A stretch of DNA of 64,000 bases, from the NCBI RefSeq assembly GCF_021389955.1, contig NZ_CP089980.1, positions 4,087,001 to 4,151,000 on the forward strand, in the 5' to 3' direction. Position 1 is the first letter of the stretch; each line of letters starts with the position of its first letter. The stretch is from Fulvivirga maritima (GTDB taxonomy: Bacteria; Bacteroidota; Bacteroidia; Cytophagales; Cyclobacteriaceae). Of this stretch, positions 54,206 through 63,338 are shown in pieces. A program made the position numbers and the translations under genes. Below the pieces are notes generated by a model that was given only the letters and a program-made list of their open reading frames with translations, made no database searches and was not told the DNA's origin.

Positions 54206-54228
54206 CAAACCTAACTCATCATTAACCC
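54206..54228 (+). repeat. 23-base direct repeat, right copy
   Basis: Matches 52950-52972 at 22 of 23 bases and covers the stop codon region of the 233-residue gene on the minus strand. The two copies bracket 1.25 kb holding the toxin and antitoxin genes. Confidence 0.65.
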
Positions 54229-54923
54229 TCAATTTCGTAAGTCATAATCTCCTCGCCGTTTTCGGTGTAGCACCCTACTTTTGTCAGGTTTCCTTCTGCC
54301 GAATAGGTGAACCTATCCAAGCTTTTACTCTCAGAGCAGTGCTTATTCTCCAGGTCTATATACAGCACTGAGTTCTGAGTCTCTGCAACGGTATCATTGA
54401 GTAGAGTAAAAGTTGAGCGTCGTACAAAATGTTCTGAATAGCTAATAAAGTGCTCGGGCTTGCCTTCCTTCAGCAATAGCACGTTTTTCTTCTCTAAATT
54501 CTCTTCTTTATGATGTTTTTTATACTCTGTGACTCGATTCGGCTCATAGGTATAGACAATCTCATAAGTCACCTGCCCCTGATAAAAGTACTCAATCAGG
54601 CAAACCCTTCCTTCCTTATCCAGATAATGCTTAATAGGCCTATCAGGTTGGGGATCAGCAGAAGCTCCGGTGAGGCGGATAAAATCGGAATAAGGGGCCG
54701 GTTGGTTAAATCGGCGTTCGTAATCTAATGGTTTAATGAAATATTGCTTCTTGGGCAGGTAGCCAAAAGAGGTGCTGGCTTGGCGCGCCGTGACCACCAA
54801 CTGTGCCCATTGAGAAGGATCGATCTGTAGTGCTTCTGTATTTTCCTCAATGATGGCTAAGTATTCTTCAGGTATGGTCTTGCTTCTTCGTAAGCCTGCT
54901 TTTTTGCTGACAATTTTTGCCAA
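54222..54923 (-). CDS. Hypothetical protein, last gene of the Hsp70/J-protein operon
   Basis: A 233-residue soluble protein without recognised domain. The start at 54923 overlaps the previous gene by 67 bases, a long overlap, but there is no later methionine before the conserved-looking region, so it is kept. From residue 60 the chain is a run of beta-hairpins (CLIEYFYQGQVTYEIVYTYEPN, FTYSAEGNLTKVGCYTENGE) like YD/RHS-type or KWG-type repeats. It probably acts with the upstream 311-residue protein and Hsp70. Its 3' end carries the direct repeat that flanks the toxin module. Confidence 0.7.
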   Translation of the reverse strand: MAKIVSKKAGLRRSKTIPEEYLAIIEENTEALQIDPSQWAQLVVTARQASTSFGYLPKKQYFIKPLDYERRFNQPAPYSDFIRLTGASADPQPDRPIKHYLDKEGRVCLIEYFYQGQVTYEIVYTYEPNRVTEYKKHHKEENLEKKNVLLLKEGKPEHFISYSEHFVRRSTFTLLNDTVAETQNSVLYIDLENKHCSESKSLDRFTYSAEGNLTKVGCYTENGEEIMTYEIEG

Positions 54924-55792
54924 ATATTTTCGTCCAGAGTTAGTGGCAGCATTACCTCCAGATCAAAAGCATCATAATCATACGCAGTAATGTGAAAGTC
55001 TTCAGCCAGGTCCAGGTATTCCTCAAATATTGCCTGAAGCTCTGTAGACTTACAGATGTCTATGTAGATTGAACGAGCAAGTGCCATCCCTTCATCTGGC
55101 TCTAATTCTTCATAGATATGCTTATTCAGTACGCTATACTTACTGGTTCCCTTATGGTAAAAATCAAATTCATATTCATTTCGCTCTGAAAAGTACTGTA
55201 AATCGGGGGCATTGTATGAACTAAATGGATCTTCTTCTGCGGCAGCCTCTTCTTCGCTAGCCAAAGCCAGAGTGGGAGGGAAGACCCCTTGTATGTTGTA
55301 TTCAAACAAAGCAAAGGCAATCTTTCCTTTAAATAAAGAATGTTTTTTCTCCAGAGTCATCCTTACCGATTGTATGATCAGGCCTTTTACCTCATTGATC
55401 AATTCTTCGATGTTCTTCTCAAAATTGTCATTGCTGTATATTTCATGACCTTCCGAATCTACAATGGTATGCGGAATATCATCTTTATAATTAACCTGAT
55501 AGTTACGTGTTTCAATCAACTCATGCTCCAGGGAATAGTACTTTATTTCAACATGGCAAGGATGTGCTTCGCTATTTTCCCATTCATAAGTGATGGTCTG
55601 ATATCCGTACTGAGAATATTTCTCATAATGTTTTGCCGCACCTCTTTCATTACGATAGAGATGCTCAATGAAGATAGGTTTTACCTCATCACCATTGACA
55701 TAAACCTCGTAACGCCATGATTCTTCATCTGTATGGAGAAAAACCGAGACGTAGTAGATGTCTTCATCATATTTTAGCTTGTCAAATGCCAT
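54857..55792 (-). CDS. Hypothetical protein of the Hsp70/J-protein operon
   Basis: A 311-residue acidic protein with no signal. The first 110 residues are beta-rich (YYVSVFLHTDEESWRYEVYVNG), the middle is helical (IEELINEVKGLIIQSVRM), and an acidic linker EEEAAAEED lies near residue 180. No family recognised. It starts 15 bases after the hsp70-type gene and overlaps the next gene. As a client, co-chaperone or effector of the divergent Hsp70 it would be new; that is inference from position. Confidence 0.72.
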   Translation of the reverse strand: MAFDKLKYDEDIYYVSVFLHTDEESWRYEVYVNGDEVKPIFIEHLYRNERGAAKHYEKYSQYGYQTITYEWENSEAHPCHVEIKYYSLEHELIETRNYQVNYKDDIPHTIVDSEGHEIYSNDNFEKNIEELINEVKGLIIQSVRMTLEKKHSLFKGKIAFALFEYNIQGVFPPTLALASEEEAAAEEDPFSSYNAPDLQYFSERNEYEFDFYHKGTSKYSVLNKHIYEELEPDEGMALARSIYIDICKSTELQAIFEEYLDLAEDFHITAYDYDAFDLEVMLPLTLDENIWQKLSAKKQAYEEARPYLKNT

Positions 55793-55807
55793 TTTATAAA
55801 GATAGTT

Positions 55808-57520
55808 TTAGGATAGAACATCAATAGTGTGCTGTTCCATTTGTTGTAAGAAATCTTTTAGCTGACGTTGAGCTTTTTTCTTGAGTGGCAAACTGCCGTT
55901 TTCCAGGATGGCCTTGAACTCCATAATAGCATTTTCAATGGAATAAGCATAATGAGAAGGAACTTCCTGATACAGGCGAGAGGCCCAAGCCAGAAGGTGT
56001 TCGTTGGTGCTTTCAAAAGGATTTTCTTTTTTGATCTCTTGTAACTTACTAATCGAACGGGTTACATCCAGATCCTTCATCATCGACTCGTTTTGGATAA
56101 GAACACTTTGTACAGAATGCCCGGTTTCATCAGACTGGATATCTACCAGTAATACGCCATTAATATCATATGTGAAGCGCACTGTAGCGGATTGAGTCTC
56201 TTGCTTAGGCGTTAGCGGTATAGTGAGCGACCCGATTTTAAGGTTTTGTTTTACCTCAAGGCTTTCACCCTGGTAAATATCGAACTGTATAGATGGCTGA
56301 TAGGGTTCAATGGTACTGTATGATTTTTCAAAAGAGCAAGGCACAAAGCTATTACGATCAATGATGGAAGAAAACACGCCACTGGCCCAGCCATGACTCG
56401 TTCTTTTCGATATCTCTATTCCCAGAGAGTGGGGAGCAACATCGGTTAAGATAACTTCTCCAAAAGCTGGATTCTCATTTTTGAGCTCCACGGCTACAGT
56501 AACTCCCACACAAATTGACTCATCGATATTGATTTTCAGTTCGGGCTCTTTTTTAAGTAGTGATTTTATGAAATCCTTATAAATAGCTATACGCGAAGAA
56601 CCTCCAACCAGTATCACTTTTTCAATTTCATCAAGTTTCACTTCGGCATCTCTGATGGTACGGATGATCGTTTTCTTAATTCTGTTGAGGAGTTCCTCAC
56701 TGATTCGCATGAAGGTGAATCGCGAAAGCATGATTTTCTGCTCACCCGCTTCTAATTGAATACGTGTTTCTACTTCTTCATGATCAGATAATGAATGTTT
56801 GAGGTATTCTGCTGCATTACGGATTTTGATACGGTCTTTAGCCGACAAGCTAGATTCTTCAACCTGTATATTCTGCACGATATAGTCTACTATTGCCAGA
56901 GTAAAATCCTCTCCACCAAGTTTTTTATCGCCACTCGAAGAGTTTACACTGAGCACTGTTTCAAAGTAATCCAGCAGCGTGACATCAAAAGTGCCACCAC
57001 CCAGATCGAGCACGAGGTACTGACAGTCCGTTTCTTCCTGAATGCCGTAAGCTAGAGCGGCAGCCGTTGGTTCATTGATGAGGCGAACCACTTCCAGACC
57101 GGCAATTTTAGCTGCGGCCTGGGTAGCCTGTCGTTGCACATTGGTAAAATACGCCGGCACGCTAATCATGCATTGCGTGACTTCCTCTCCTAAATAAGTT
57201 TCTGCATCCTGCTTGAGTGACTTAAGGATATAAGCAGAAAGTTCTTCGGGACGGTATACTTCCTCTCCAAGTAAAAAACTGACATCTTCACCCATATGCC
57301 GTTTAATCAAAGCCACTGTTTGATCTGGGTGAGTGAGCAAACGCTCACGTGCTGATTTACCGACAATCACCTGTCCGGTATCATCTAATCCTACTACTGA
57401 GGGAGTTAATGTATCTCCGTAGCGATTGGGTATCATCACTATTCCATTATCTGGCATCCAGACTGACACGAGGCTATTGGTGGTTCCTAAATCTATTCCG
57501 ATGATCATTTTTCGTTCCAT
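55808..57520 (-). CDS. HscC-like Hsp70-family chaperone
   Basis: A 570-residue Hsp70, shorter than DnaK (638) and close to E. coli HscC (556). ATPase motifs are IGIDLGTTNSLVSVW (phosphate 1), VLDLGGGTFDVTLLDY (phosphate 2), RLINEPTAAALAYG (connect) and VILVGGSSRIAIY (adenosine). The substrate domain contains LTDVAPHSLGIEISKR and FTYDINGVLLVDIQSDE; the long DnaK lid is reduced. The HscC-type segment IIDRNSFVPCSFEKSYSTIEPYQ and the J-protein neighbour support this assignment. It overlaps the DUF1266 gene by 16 bases. Confidence 0.9.
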   Translation of the reverse strand: MERKMIIGIDLGTTNSLVSVWMPDNGIVMIPNRYGDTLTPSVVGLDDTGQVIVGKSARERLLTHPDQTVALIKRHMGEDVSFLLGEEVYRPEELSAYILKSLKQDAETYLGEEVTQCMISVPAYFTNVQRQATQAAAKIAGLEVVRLINEPTAAALAYGIQEETDCQYLVLDLGGGTFDVTLLDYFETVLSVNSSSGDKKLGGEDFTLAIVDYIVQNIQVEESSLSAKDRIKIRNAAEYLKHSLSDHEEVETRIQLEAGEQKIMLSRFTFMRISEELLNRIKKTIIRTIRDAEVKLDEIEKVILVGGSSRIAIYKDFIKSLLKKEPELKINIDESICVGVTVAVELKNENPAFGEVILTDVAPHSLGIEISKRTSHGWASGVFSSIIDRNSFVPCSFEKSYSTIEPYQPSIQFDIYQGESLEVKQNLKIGSLTIPLTPKQETQSATVRFTYDINGVLLVDIQSDETGHSVQSVLIQNESMMKDLDVTRSISKLQEIKKENPFESTNEHLLAWASRLYQEVPSHYAYSIENAIMEFKAILENGSLPLKKKAQRQLKDFLQQMEQHTIDVLS

Positions 57521-58146
57521 ATGTTTAATTGCCAGGGAGAGTTTTTTTGCAACTTTAGCGCAGTGAGTGCTGAGTGGGTCTGACTGAGCGGTAGCTGCAA
57601 ATCATAATTATTATGAGCCAGCCAAAGCCCCTGACCTATATAATATCCGGTGCCGTATTCATTCCAGCTTTGATAGTGATTGCTCAAATCTCTTTTTATT
57701 TCACTCCACATGTTAAAAGCCTCTTCTAATGATAAGTAATCAATGACCACAGCGCACTGTATTCGGAAAGCCAAAGCATCGGCTTCAAAAGCTTTTGGGC
57801 TGGTGGTTTTGAACAAGTTGAGGTTCTCAATAATGAACTTCGATTTCAGGTATTCGGGAGAGTGAAGTGTTAGGCTTTGAAGTAATAGCTGCTGCTGAGA
57901 AAGCGAGAGAAACAATAGTTTATTAATCTGCTCGTCATGCGCAAATTCTCCACTCCATGTGCGTAAAGCGTATCTGAGATCTTCCTGTAATTGTTTAGCA
58001 TCCTTTTCTAAAAAAATAGTGAGCTTATCTTTGGCCGTTGCCAAGACAGTTTCATCTGCATTTTGAGAATTGAACAATATTCCCGAAGGAATATTTTGTT
58101 TCATACACGAGAGGGCATACAAGCCCGTAAAATTATCTGTTGGCAT
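57505..58146 (-). CDS. DUF1266 domain protein (YbeU/YbeR-like)
   Basis: A 213-residue protein. The C-terminal half fits DUF1266: AFRIQCAVVIDYLSLEEAFNMW, then SWNEYGTGYYIGQGLW, equivalent to the A-x-D...GYLSEEEA...SW-x-EF-x-x-YLLGR-x-FW pattern of the family. DUF1266 genes ybeU and ybeR flank djlB, djlC and hscC in E. coli. The N-terminal 110 residues are helical. It overlaps both neighbours (14 and 16 bases), so translation is tightly coupled. Role unknown. Confidence 0.72.
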   Translation of the reverse strand: MPTDNFTGLYALSCMKQNIPSGILFNSQNADETVLATAKDKLTIFLEKDAKQLQEDLRYALRTWSGEFAHDEQINKLLFLSLSQQQLLLQSLTLHSPEYLKSKFIIENLNLFKTTSPKAFEADALAFRIQCAVVIDYLSLEEAFNMWSEIKRDLSNHYQSWNEYGTGYYIGQGLWLAHNNYDLQLPLSQTHSALTALKLQKNSPWQLNIWNEK

Positions 58147-60775
58147 ATAACTTATGATAAAGAATAGGAAATTCTTGCTTTAATTCCATGGTTAAAAATG
58201 GGGCAGACTGATCAGGATGGTTTTGCAGAAATGGAAATAGAAATGCCGCATTTTGTTCATCTTCCAAAAAGCTGGCTTGCGCTACCATGTTTTTGAGTTC
58301 TCGGGGTTCAAACGTAGCATTTTCTAGTTTAGAATATCCTTCCAGGAACATAAAACCGATTCGGCCTGCATTAGTTACATCGTTCCAGATGCCACCCATT
58401 TCATACAGCATGCCACTGTAGGCTAATAGTTGCATGCCTACGAATTTACCTTCAGGAGCACTGGTGTTATAGTTGCTTGCTAGGTAAATTTTAAAATAAA
58501 AGCGGGCTGCTTTTTGATGATCTTTGGCTAGCAGTCGGTAGTAAAGTCCTAGAAATGCCAGTGGTTTTTGCTCGGTCACCTCTTCCTCTACCGGTATAAG
58601 AGTTTCAAAACATTTTTGATGCTCGCCCTGACTGTTGTAGATATCAGCAAGCATTTCTCTTACATCTAACTGGTTCTTTTTAAGATAATCCTTTTCTAAA
58701 GCCTTTTCCAGATACTCTATGGCTACTTCAAAGTTCTTCCCAGAGCAAGCGCAGGCACCAATATCTCTATAGATCCAGTATTTGTCTTCAAATTTATCAA
58801 CGTGTTTAAGATAAAGTTCCAGAGCTTCGTCATACTGTCCATTGTTGTGCCTGGCATAGGCCATATTGATGTCTCTTCGTAGCTCATTAGACATCCCTTT
58901 ATAATAAATGGCCGCTTTATCAGGATCGTTAAGGTTATTCTCATAAATCTGAGCGATGAACCCGATGATGTCGTCATCATTGGTACGTAGTGGTGAGTCT
59001 AGTAAATTATTATAAACAGTTATGGCTTCTTTAAAAAGCTCTTGCTTTACCAAACATTTGGCTTCTGAAGTGTAAAGAGCAATATGGTAGGGAAACAGTG
59101 TATGCATTTTGTCAAACAAAACTGACAACTGTGGCCATGAACGAATCAGGTAATTCTTTTCGGCAGTACGCCCCAGGTTCTTGAGGAAATAGAGTAAGAT
59201 TTCCGGTGATAGGGGATAGCTGAGAAATAGAGAGGTGTAGGCATATATGTCTTCGTGTTTACCTCTGCGTTCCAGGTATTCAAAGAATCGTAAAAAGACG
59301 CTATTTAATTCTCCAAGAGTAACAGAAGACCTAAAAGCCAGATCCATGGCCTTCATAGCCTCCTCTTCATTTTCTTGGTGTATGGCTTGCAATACCTTCC
59401 ATTGATGCTGAAACGCTTCCTTTTCTTCTAATTCAGGAGCATCTTTTAGCACCTGTTCTGTCTCCTCTAATAAGTTGTTTTTCAGTAGAATTTCTATGAG
59501 CTGCTTCAGGTCATCAGAATCCATCACTTCTAAGTAGCTCTGACGATTTTTACTTTGCAGGTAATCAATAATGATTTGCTCTTCGCAAATTCTTATCAGG
59601 TGAGTAATGCCCAGGTGTGCAGGATTTTGCTCCGAGAAAGTTTTTGCCAGATCCAGGTTGTAATACAGGTGGCTACCCAAGTGAACAGAACAATGTATGA
59701 TACTCATATAGAGGTCAGAATCGGTCATATGCGTTTCATACAGACGCTGATAGATGTCAAGCGCCGCTTCATACTGTCCGGTGCGCGCCAGCAAATCGGC
59801 TTTATATTTTTCTAATTCCCATGACTGTTTTAGTAATTCTGATGAGATTGAGTTAGCAAAAGCCAGTGCTTTTTCTGGCTGTTGGAGTTTATCCAGCAGC
59901 GTTAGTTTTACCCTGTAATAGATAGAAACCTCAGGATGCTTTTTTGGCAGTTCATCAGCATAAGCAAGCGCAGCTGCCCAGTTTTTTTCCAGAATATGAA
60001 AATAGATCTGCCGCTGATGAGTGATGATTCTACGGTTTTGAAGAACAGATAAGCCAGTCTGGATGATCCTGAACAGGGGATCTGTAGTGAAATTATAGGC
60101 CGCTCTTAGGTTTTTAATTAATTCTTCATACTTACTTTTAAAAGTGGAGATATCCCAGGAATTGACATCCACCGCCGGGTAGTTCTCAAAATACATATCC
60201 CAAAACTCCTTTGGTAAATCCGCCCGAGTCATGAGCATACTGGTCAACTTGCTTAGCTGCCGATCGTCTAGAATACTCATTTCGAAAGGAATTGACCCAA
60301 ATACTTCTTTCCAACCGGCGTCCGATTGCTTGCTAAGTGTATAGTCAACATGAATTAAAAAGGCATTGAGTGCGGCATCATCACCCTTTTGTTCTCTGGT
60401 ATATTGGAGGAGTTGGCCCAGCTCCTGATCCGAGAAAGTATCAGCCTTGCTTTCATGGTCATCCCACACATCTCTAAAGTAAGCTTTATACATATCCTCC
60501 AGTGGATGTGTTTCTTTGGGTGCCTCTTCATGAAATTCAACCTGAACCTCTTGCGGTTGCTCAAAGGTATTTACCAGACTCATGTCTATGGATTGCTCAG
60601 AGACTTCGCTAAGAGATTTAGCTATTTTTAAGGCTTCGTTAAAAGCCATTCTCAGCTGCTGATAACCTTCACGGTCTTTTTCAGGATGGTGTAGCGGTAG
60701 CAGGCGAGCATACGTCTTTTTTATAGCTTTCTGGTCGCTGGTTTTTTGGATATTGAGCGTCTGCCAACAATTCAT
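58133..60775 (-). CDS. DjlB/DjlC-like J-domain protein with long TPR array
   Basis: An 880-residue protein. The first 50 residues are a J domain: MNCWQTLNIQKTSDQKAIKK, TYARLLPLHHPEKD and REGYQQLRMAFNEAL. The usual His-Pro-Asp is His-Pro-Glu, as in DjlB/DjlC-type proteins (x-P-E-x-D-x-EGFQ-x-LR-x-A). The remainder is helical and dominated by TPR/SEL1-like repeats (QYEAALDIYQRLYE, KNFEVAIEYLEKALE, PDKAAIYYKGMSN). It should recruit the Hsp70 of the same operon to clients bound by the TPR array. First gene of the operon. E. coli DjlB is only about 475 residues, so this array is far longer. Confidence 0.85.
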   Translation of the reverse strand: MNCWQTLNIQKTSDQKAIKKTYARLLPLHHPEKDREGYQQLRMAFNEALKIAKSLSEVSEQSIDMSLVNTFEQPQEVQVEFHEEAPKETHPLEDMYKAYFRDVWDDHESKADTFSDQELGQLLQYTREQKGDDAALNAFLIHVDYTLSKQSDAGWKEVFGSIPFEMSILDDRQLSKLTSMLMTRADLPKEFWDMYFENYPAVDVNSWDISTFKSKYEELIKNLRAAYNFTTDPLFRIIQTGLSVLQNRRIITHQRQIYFHILEKNWAAALAYADELPKKHPEVSIYYRVKLTLLDKLQQPEKALAFANSISSELLKQSWELEKYKADLLARTGQYEAALDIYQRLYETHMTDSDLYMSIIHCSVHLGSHLYYNLDLAKTFSEQNPAHLGITHLIRICEEQIIIDYLQSKNRQSYLEVMDSDDLKQLIEILLKNNLLEETEQVLKDAPELEEKEAFQHQWKVLQAIHQENEEEAMKAMDLAFRSSVTLGELNSVFLRFFEYLERRGKHEDIYAYTSLFLSYPLSPEILLYFLKNLGRTAEKNYLIRSWPQLSVLFDKMHTLFPYHIALYTSEAKCLVKQELFKEAITVYNNLLDSPLRTNDDDIIGFIAQIYENNLNDPDKAAIYYKGMSNELRRDINMAYARHNNGQYDEALELYLKHVDKFEDKYWIYRDIGACACSGKNFEVAIEYLEKALEKDYLKKNQLDVREMLADIYNSQGEHQKCFETLIPVEEEVTEQKPLAFLGLYYRLLAKDHQKAARFYFKIYLASNYNTSAPEGKFVGMQLLAYSGMLYEMGGIWNDVTNAGRIGFMFLEGYSKLENATFEPRELKNMVAQASFLEDEQNAAFLFPFLQNHPDQSAPFLTMELKQEFPILYHKLYANR

Positions 60776-61146
60776 GGTGTCATTTTATTACTTGAATAAA
60801 CCGTATTTTACTTCAATGCTGCAAGCGGATTTGATCCGAAAAATCCCCATTTAGATAGATGGATTTATGGTTAGTAATGAGTAAAAAGGCCTATTTATGA
60901 TCTTTATTGTAGAATAAGGGAACAAAGCTAGGGAAGCGGCTTCTTCAAAAAATCACTAGAAATAAGTAAAAGTGTAAATCATTAGAATTTTAAAGGGAGA
61001 CATTTAATGCTTCGATATACGTATCTAATGATTATATACCGAAAAGAGTAAAGCATCTAAAATTTAATGGATATGACGCTAATGGTACGATTTTAATATA
61101 TTTATCAGCAAATTTGAAGGGATAGGTTCTACTACATTGAATTAAT
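60776..61146. other. Intergenic region between divergent genes
   Basis: 371 bases separating the J-protein operon and the DUF4349 gene, so it should hold both promoters. It is AT-rich. I see no frame, strong hairpin or repeat. Confidence 0.55.
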
Positions 61147-61950
61147 ATGGATAAAATAATTATTAAACATTTGCCTCAATTTATAAGCTTGGTGCTATTA
61201 GTGTCAATTTTTGGATGTGGACAAAAGCATGGTGGCGCCAATTTGGAAATGGCTGAAGATGAAATGGTGGCGCCAACTTCTGAACAAAAATCAGTTGAAA
61301 AGATTGAAAGAAAATTGATAAAGGAAGGTCGTATTGAATTTGAAACTGAAAACATAAAGGCTACCAGAAAAACAATATTTGAGGCAGTAAATAAATTTAA
61401 AGGTTATGTCTCATCTGATCAGGAGTATAAGTTGCCAGGCCGTAAGAGTAATACAGTTGTAATCCGTGTGCCAGCAGCCAGTTTTGATGATTTACTGAGT
61501 GAGGCTACCCAAGGTGTAGAGAAATTTGAAAGTAAGGAAATAAATGTAAAAGATGTAACAGAGGAGTTTCTTGATATCCAAGCCAGATTAAAAACTAAAA
61601 AAGAACTTGAGCAGCGCTATGTTGATTTACTCAAGAAGGCAAAGAATGTTACTGAGATTTTGGAGATTGAGAAGCAAATAGGGCAGCTAAGGTCTGAAAT
61701 CGAATCAATAGAAGGCAGGTTAAAATACCTACAAGACAGGGTTTCATTTTCTACTTTATCAATGACCTTTTATGAATCGATTCCTGATGAGACTGAATTT
61801 TCAAGCAAATTTAGTGATGGTTTTAAGAATGGATGGGATAACTTGGTTTGGTTTTTCGTTCTGTTAACTAATATTTGGCCGTTTATCTTAATTGTGCTTG
61901 GTTTAATAATTGGATTTAGAATTTATAGGAGAAGAAAACAGAAGCCTTAG
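61147..61950 (+). CDS. DUF4349 domain lipoprotein
   Basis: A 267-residue lipoprotein with signal ending SIFGCGQK (Cys near residue 24). The DUF4349 pattern follows: KLIKEGRIEFETENIKATRK, VIRVPAASFDDLLSE, then the conserved DVTEEFLDIQARLKTKKELEQRY and a coiled coil to about residue 205. A C-terminal membrane helix (LVWFFVLLTNIWPFILIVLG) and basic tail end it. The domain is widespread in envelopes of many phyla; its function is not established. Confidence 0.9.
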   Translation: MDKIIIKHLPQFISLVLLVSIFGCGQKHGGANLEMAEDEMVAPTSEQKSVEKIERKLIKEGRIEFETENIKATRKTIFEAVNKFKGYVSSDQEYKLPGRKSNTVVIRVPAASFDDLLSEATQGVEKFESKEINVKDVTEEFLDIQARLKTKKELEQRYVDLLKKAKNVTEILEIEKQIGQLRSEIESIEGRLKYLQDRVSFSTLSMTFYESIPDETEFSSKFSDGFKNGWDNLVWFFVLLTNIWPFILIVLGLIIGFRIYRRRKQKP

Positions 61951-62110
61951 TTTTATAGATGAGCATTTGTTCTTATAATTTGGCGTTAAAGCGGTCATGG
62001 AAATTACTTATTCTATTCCAAGTATAATGGGGTATGTAGTTGATAGATAATAAAGAATCTTTTTTTAAAAGAGATGGCTATATGTGAATCAATTGTATTA
62101 ATATATTTCT

Positions 62111-63187
62111 ATGAAATCAAAGTGTATTTTTTTGTTAATTTTTATATTCTCTTTTCAGGGAGCATTTTCTCAGAACGTTGACTCAACTCTGATTAAACAA
62201 TTATATTTTATAAAGAAAATCTCTTATGGGGCTGGTTCAAGTTTATTTAATGACAGTAAGTTGTATTATAAAACAAAGGAGGCAGATGAATTACCATGGA
62301 AAAGAGAAAGAAGGTTTTCAGAGAAGGAATTAGTTACTATCACGGATACATTAATTCATAACTCAGAGCTTAGTTTAAATACAGGCAAATATTCTGGAAC
62401 TAGTATTAGGCTATTTACCACCTTTCCCAGAGACATACTCAATATAGATGAAGTTTTTCGGATTCAAGTTGAACAGAGCAACTTATTGGATTCTATGAAT
62501 AATATTGTAACTATTGATCCCCAGCCTTCTGTTTTTTATGGCTCAGAATTTTCCAGTAGGTATATAAATGGTGAAAATTATTCACACAACTGGCAAAATT
62601 TAACAGCTTCTTTCTCAACAAACCTTAACATTCAAACCAAGGCTGTAAAAGGAGAAATAACATTTCAGGTAGATTTTATTTTAGGCTATGATTATGTGGA
62701 AATTACTCCTGATGATATAGGGAAAGTATTCTCTTTAAATAATCATGATTTTAAGGTTGTAGATATTATTGATAATAAAGTGGTATTGTCGATTCATAAT
62801 GAGATAGAGGAGCCAGAAATTGATTTTAAGTTTGTAAACTTAAATGATAAAGGTTTAGAAGTTAGCCCACTTTCTTTGGAAGACTTTAACGAATTAAAGA
62901 TGCAAGACAGTACATTGTCATTTTTTTCTATGGGTACAGGTACGGGTAAATTATCACAGGCAGTCTATGATATTTTTAAATCCAAACCTAACATTCAATT
63001 TGAAGAATTTGATGAAAAGATTCATAGTAAGTTATTGCAACTAATAGAAGCTGAAGATAAGGAAGGAGCTGAATTGAAATATTTAGGTCCAAAATATACT
63101 GTAATAAAGACTGCAGGTCCAATAAGTAACCTTTATTTATATTGTCCCATTTACGGTGAGGTAAGAGAATTTGATTTGCAACTATAG
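62111..63187 (+). CDS. Hypothetical secreted protein
   Basis: A 358-residue protein with a signal peptide (MKSKCIFLLIFIFSFQGAFS). The mature part is mainly beta with no recognised motif; a segment FQVDFILGYDYVEITPDDIG near residue 190 and a negatively charged C-terminal half are the main traits. The gene stands alone. Envelope or periplasmic location is likely. A weak hairpin (TACCAG/CTGGTA, 63242-63256) with a short T run lies downstream. Confidence 0.6.
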   Translation: MKSKCIFLLIFIFSFQGAFSQNVDSTLIKQLYFIKKISYGAGSSLFNDSKLYYKTKEADELPWKRERRFSEKELVTITDTLIHNSELSLNTGKYSGTSIRLFTTFPRDILNIDEVFRIQVEQSNLLDSMNNIVTIDPQPSVFYGSEFSSRYINGENYSHNWQNLTASFSTNLNIQTKAVKGEITFQVDFILGYDYVEITPDDIGKVFSLNNHDFKVVDIIDNKVVLSIHNEIEEPEIDFKFVNLNDKGLEVSPLSLEDFNELKMQDSTLSFFSMGTGTGKLSQAVYDIFKSKPNIQFEEFDEKIHSKLLQLIEAEDKEGAELKYLGPKYTVIKTAGPISNLYLYCPIYGEVREFDLQL

Positions 63188-63338
63188 TAATCAAATAATA
63201 ACTGTATTGATTGACTTATACCCCTAATTCCAAGTGGTTGTTACCAGAACCTGGTATTTGAGTAATTGAAAATATCAAAATAAACTTGGATTAAATAAGC
63301 ATATGACATTCAAATAATAGCTCATACCCATCTAACCA

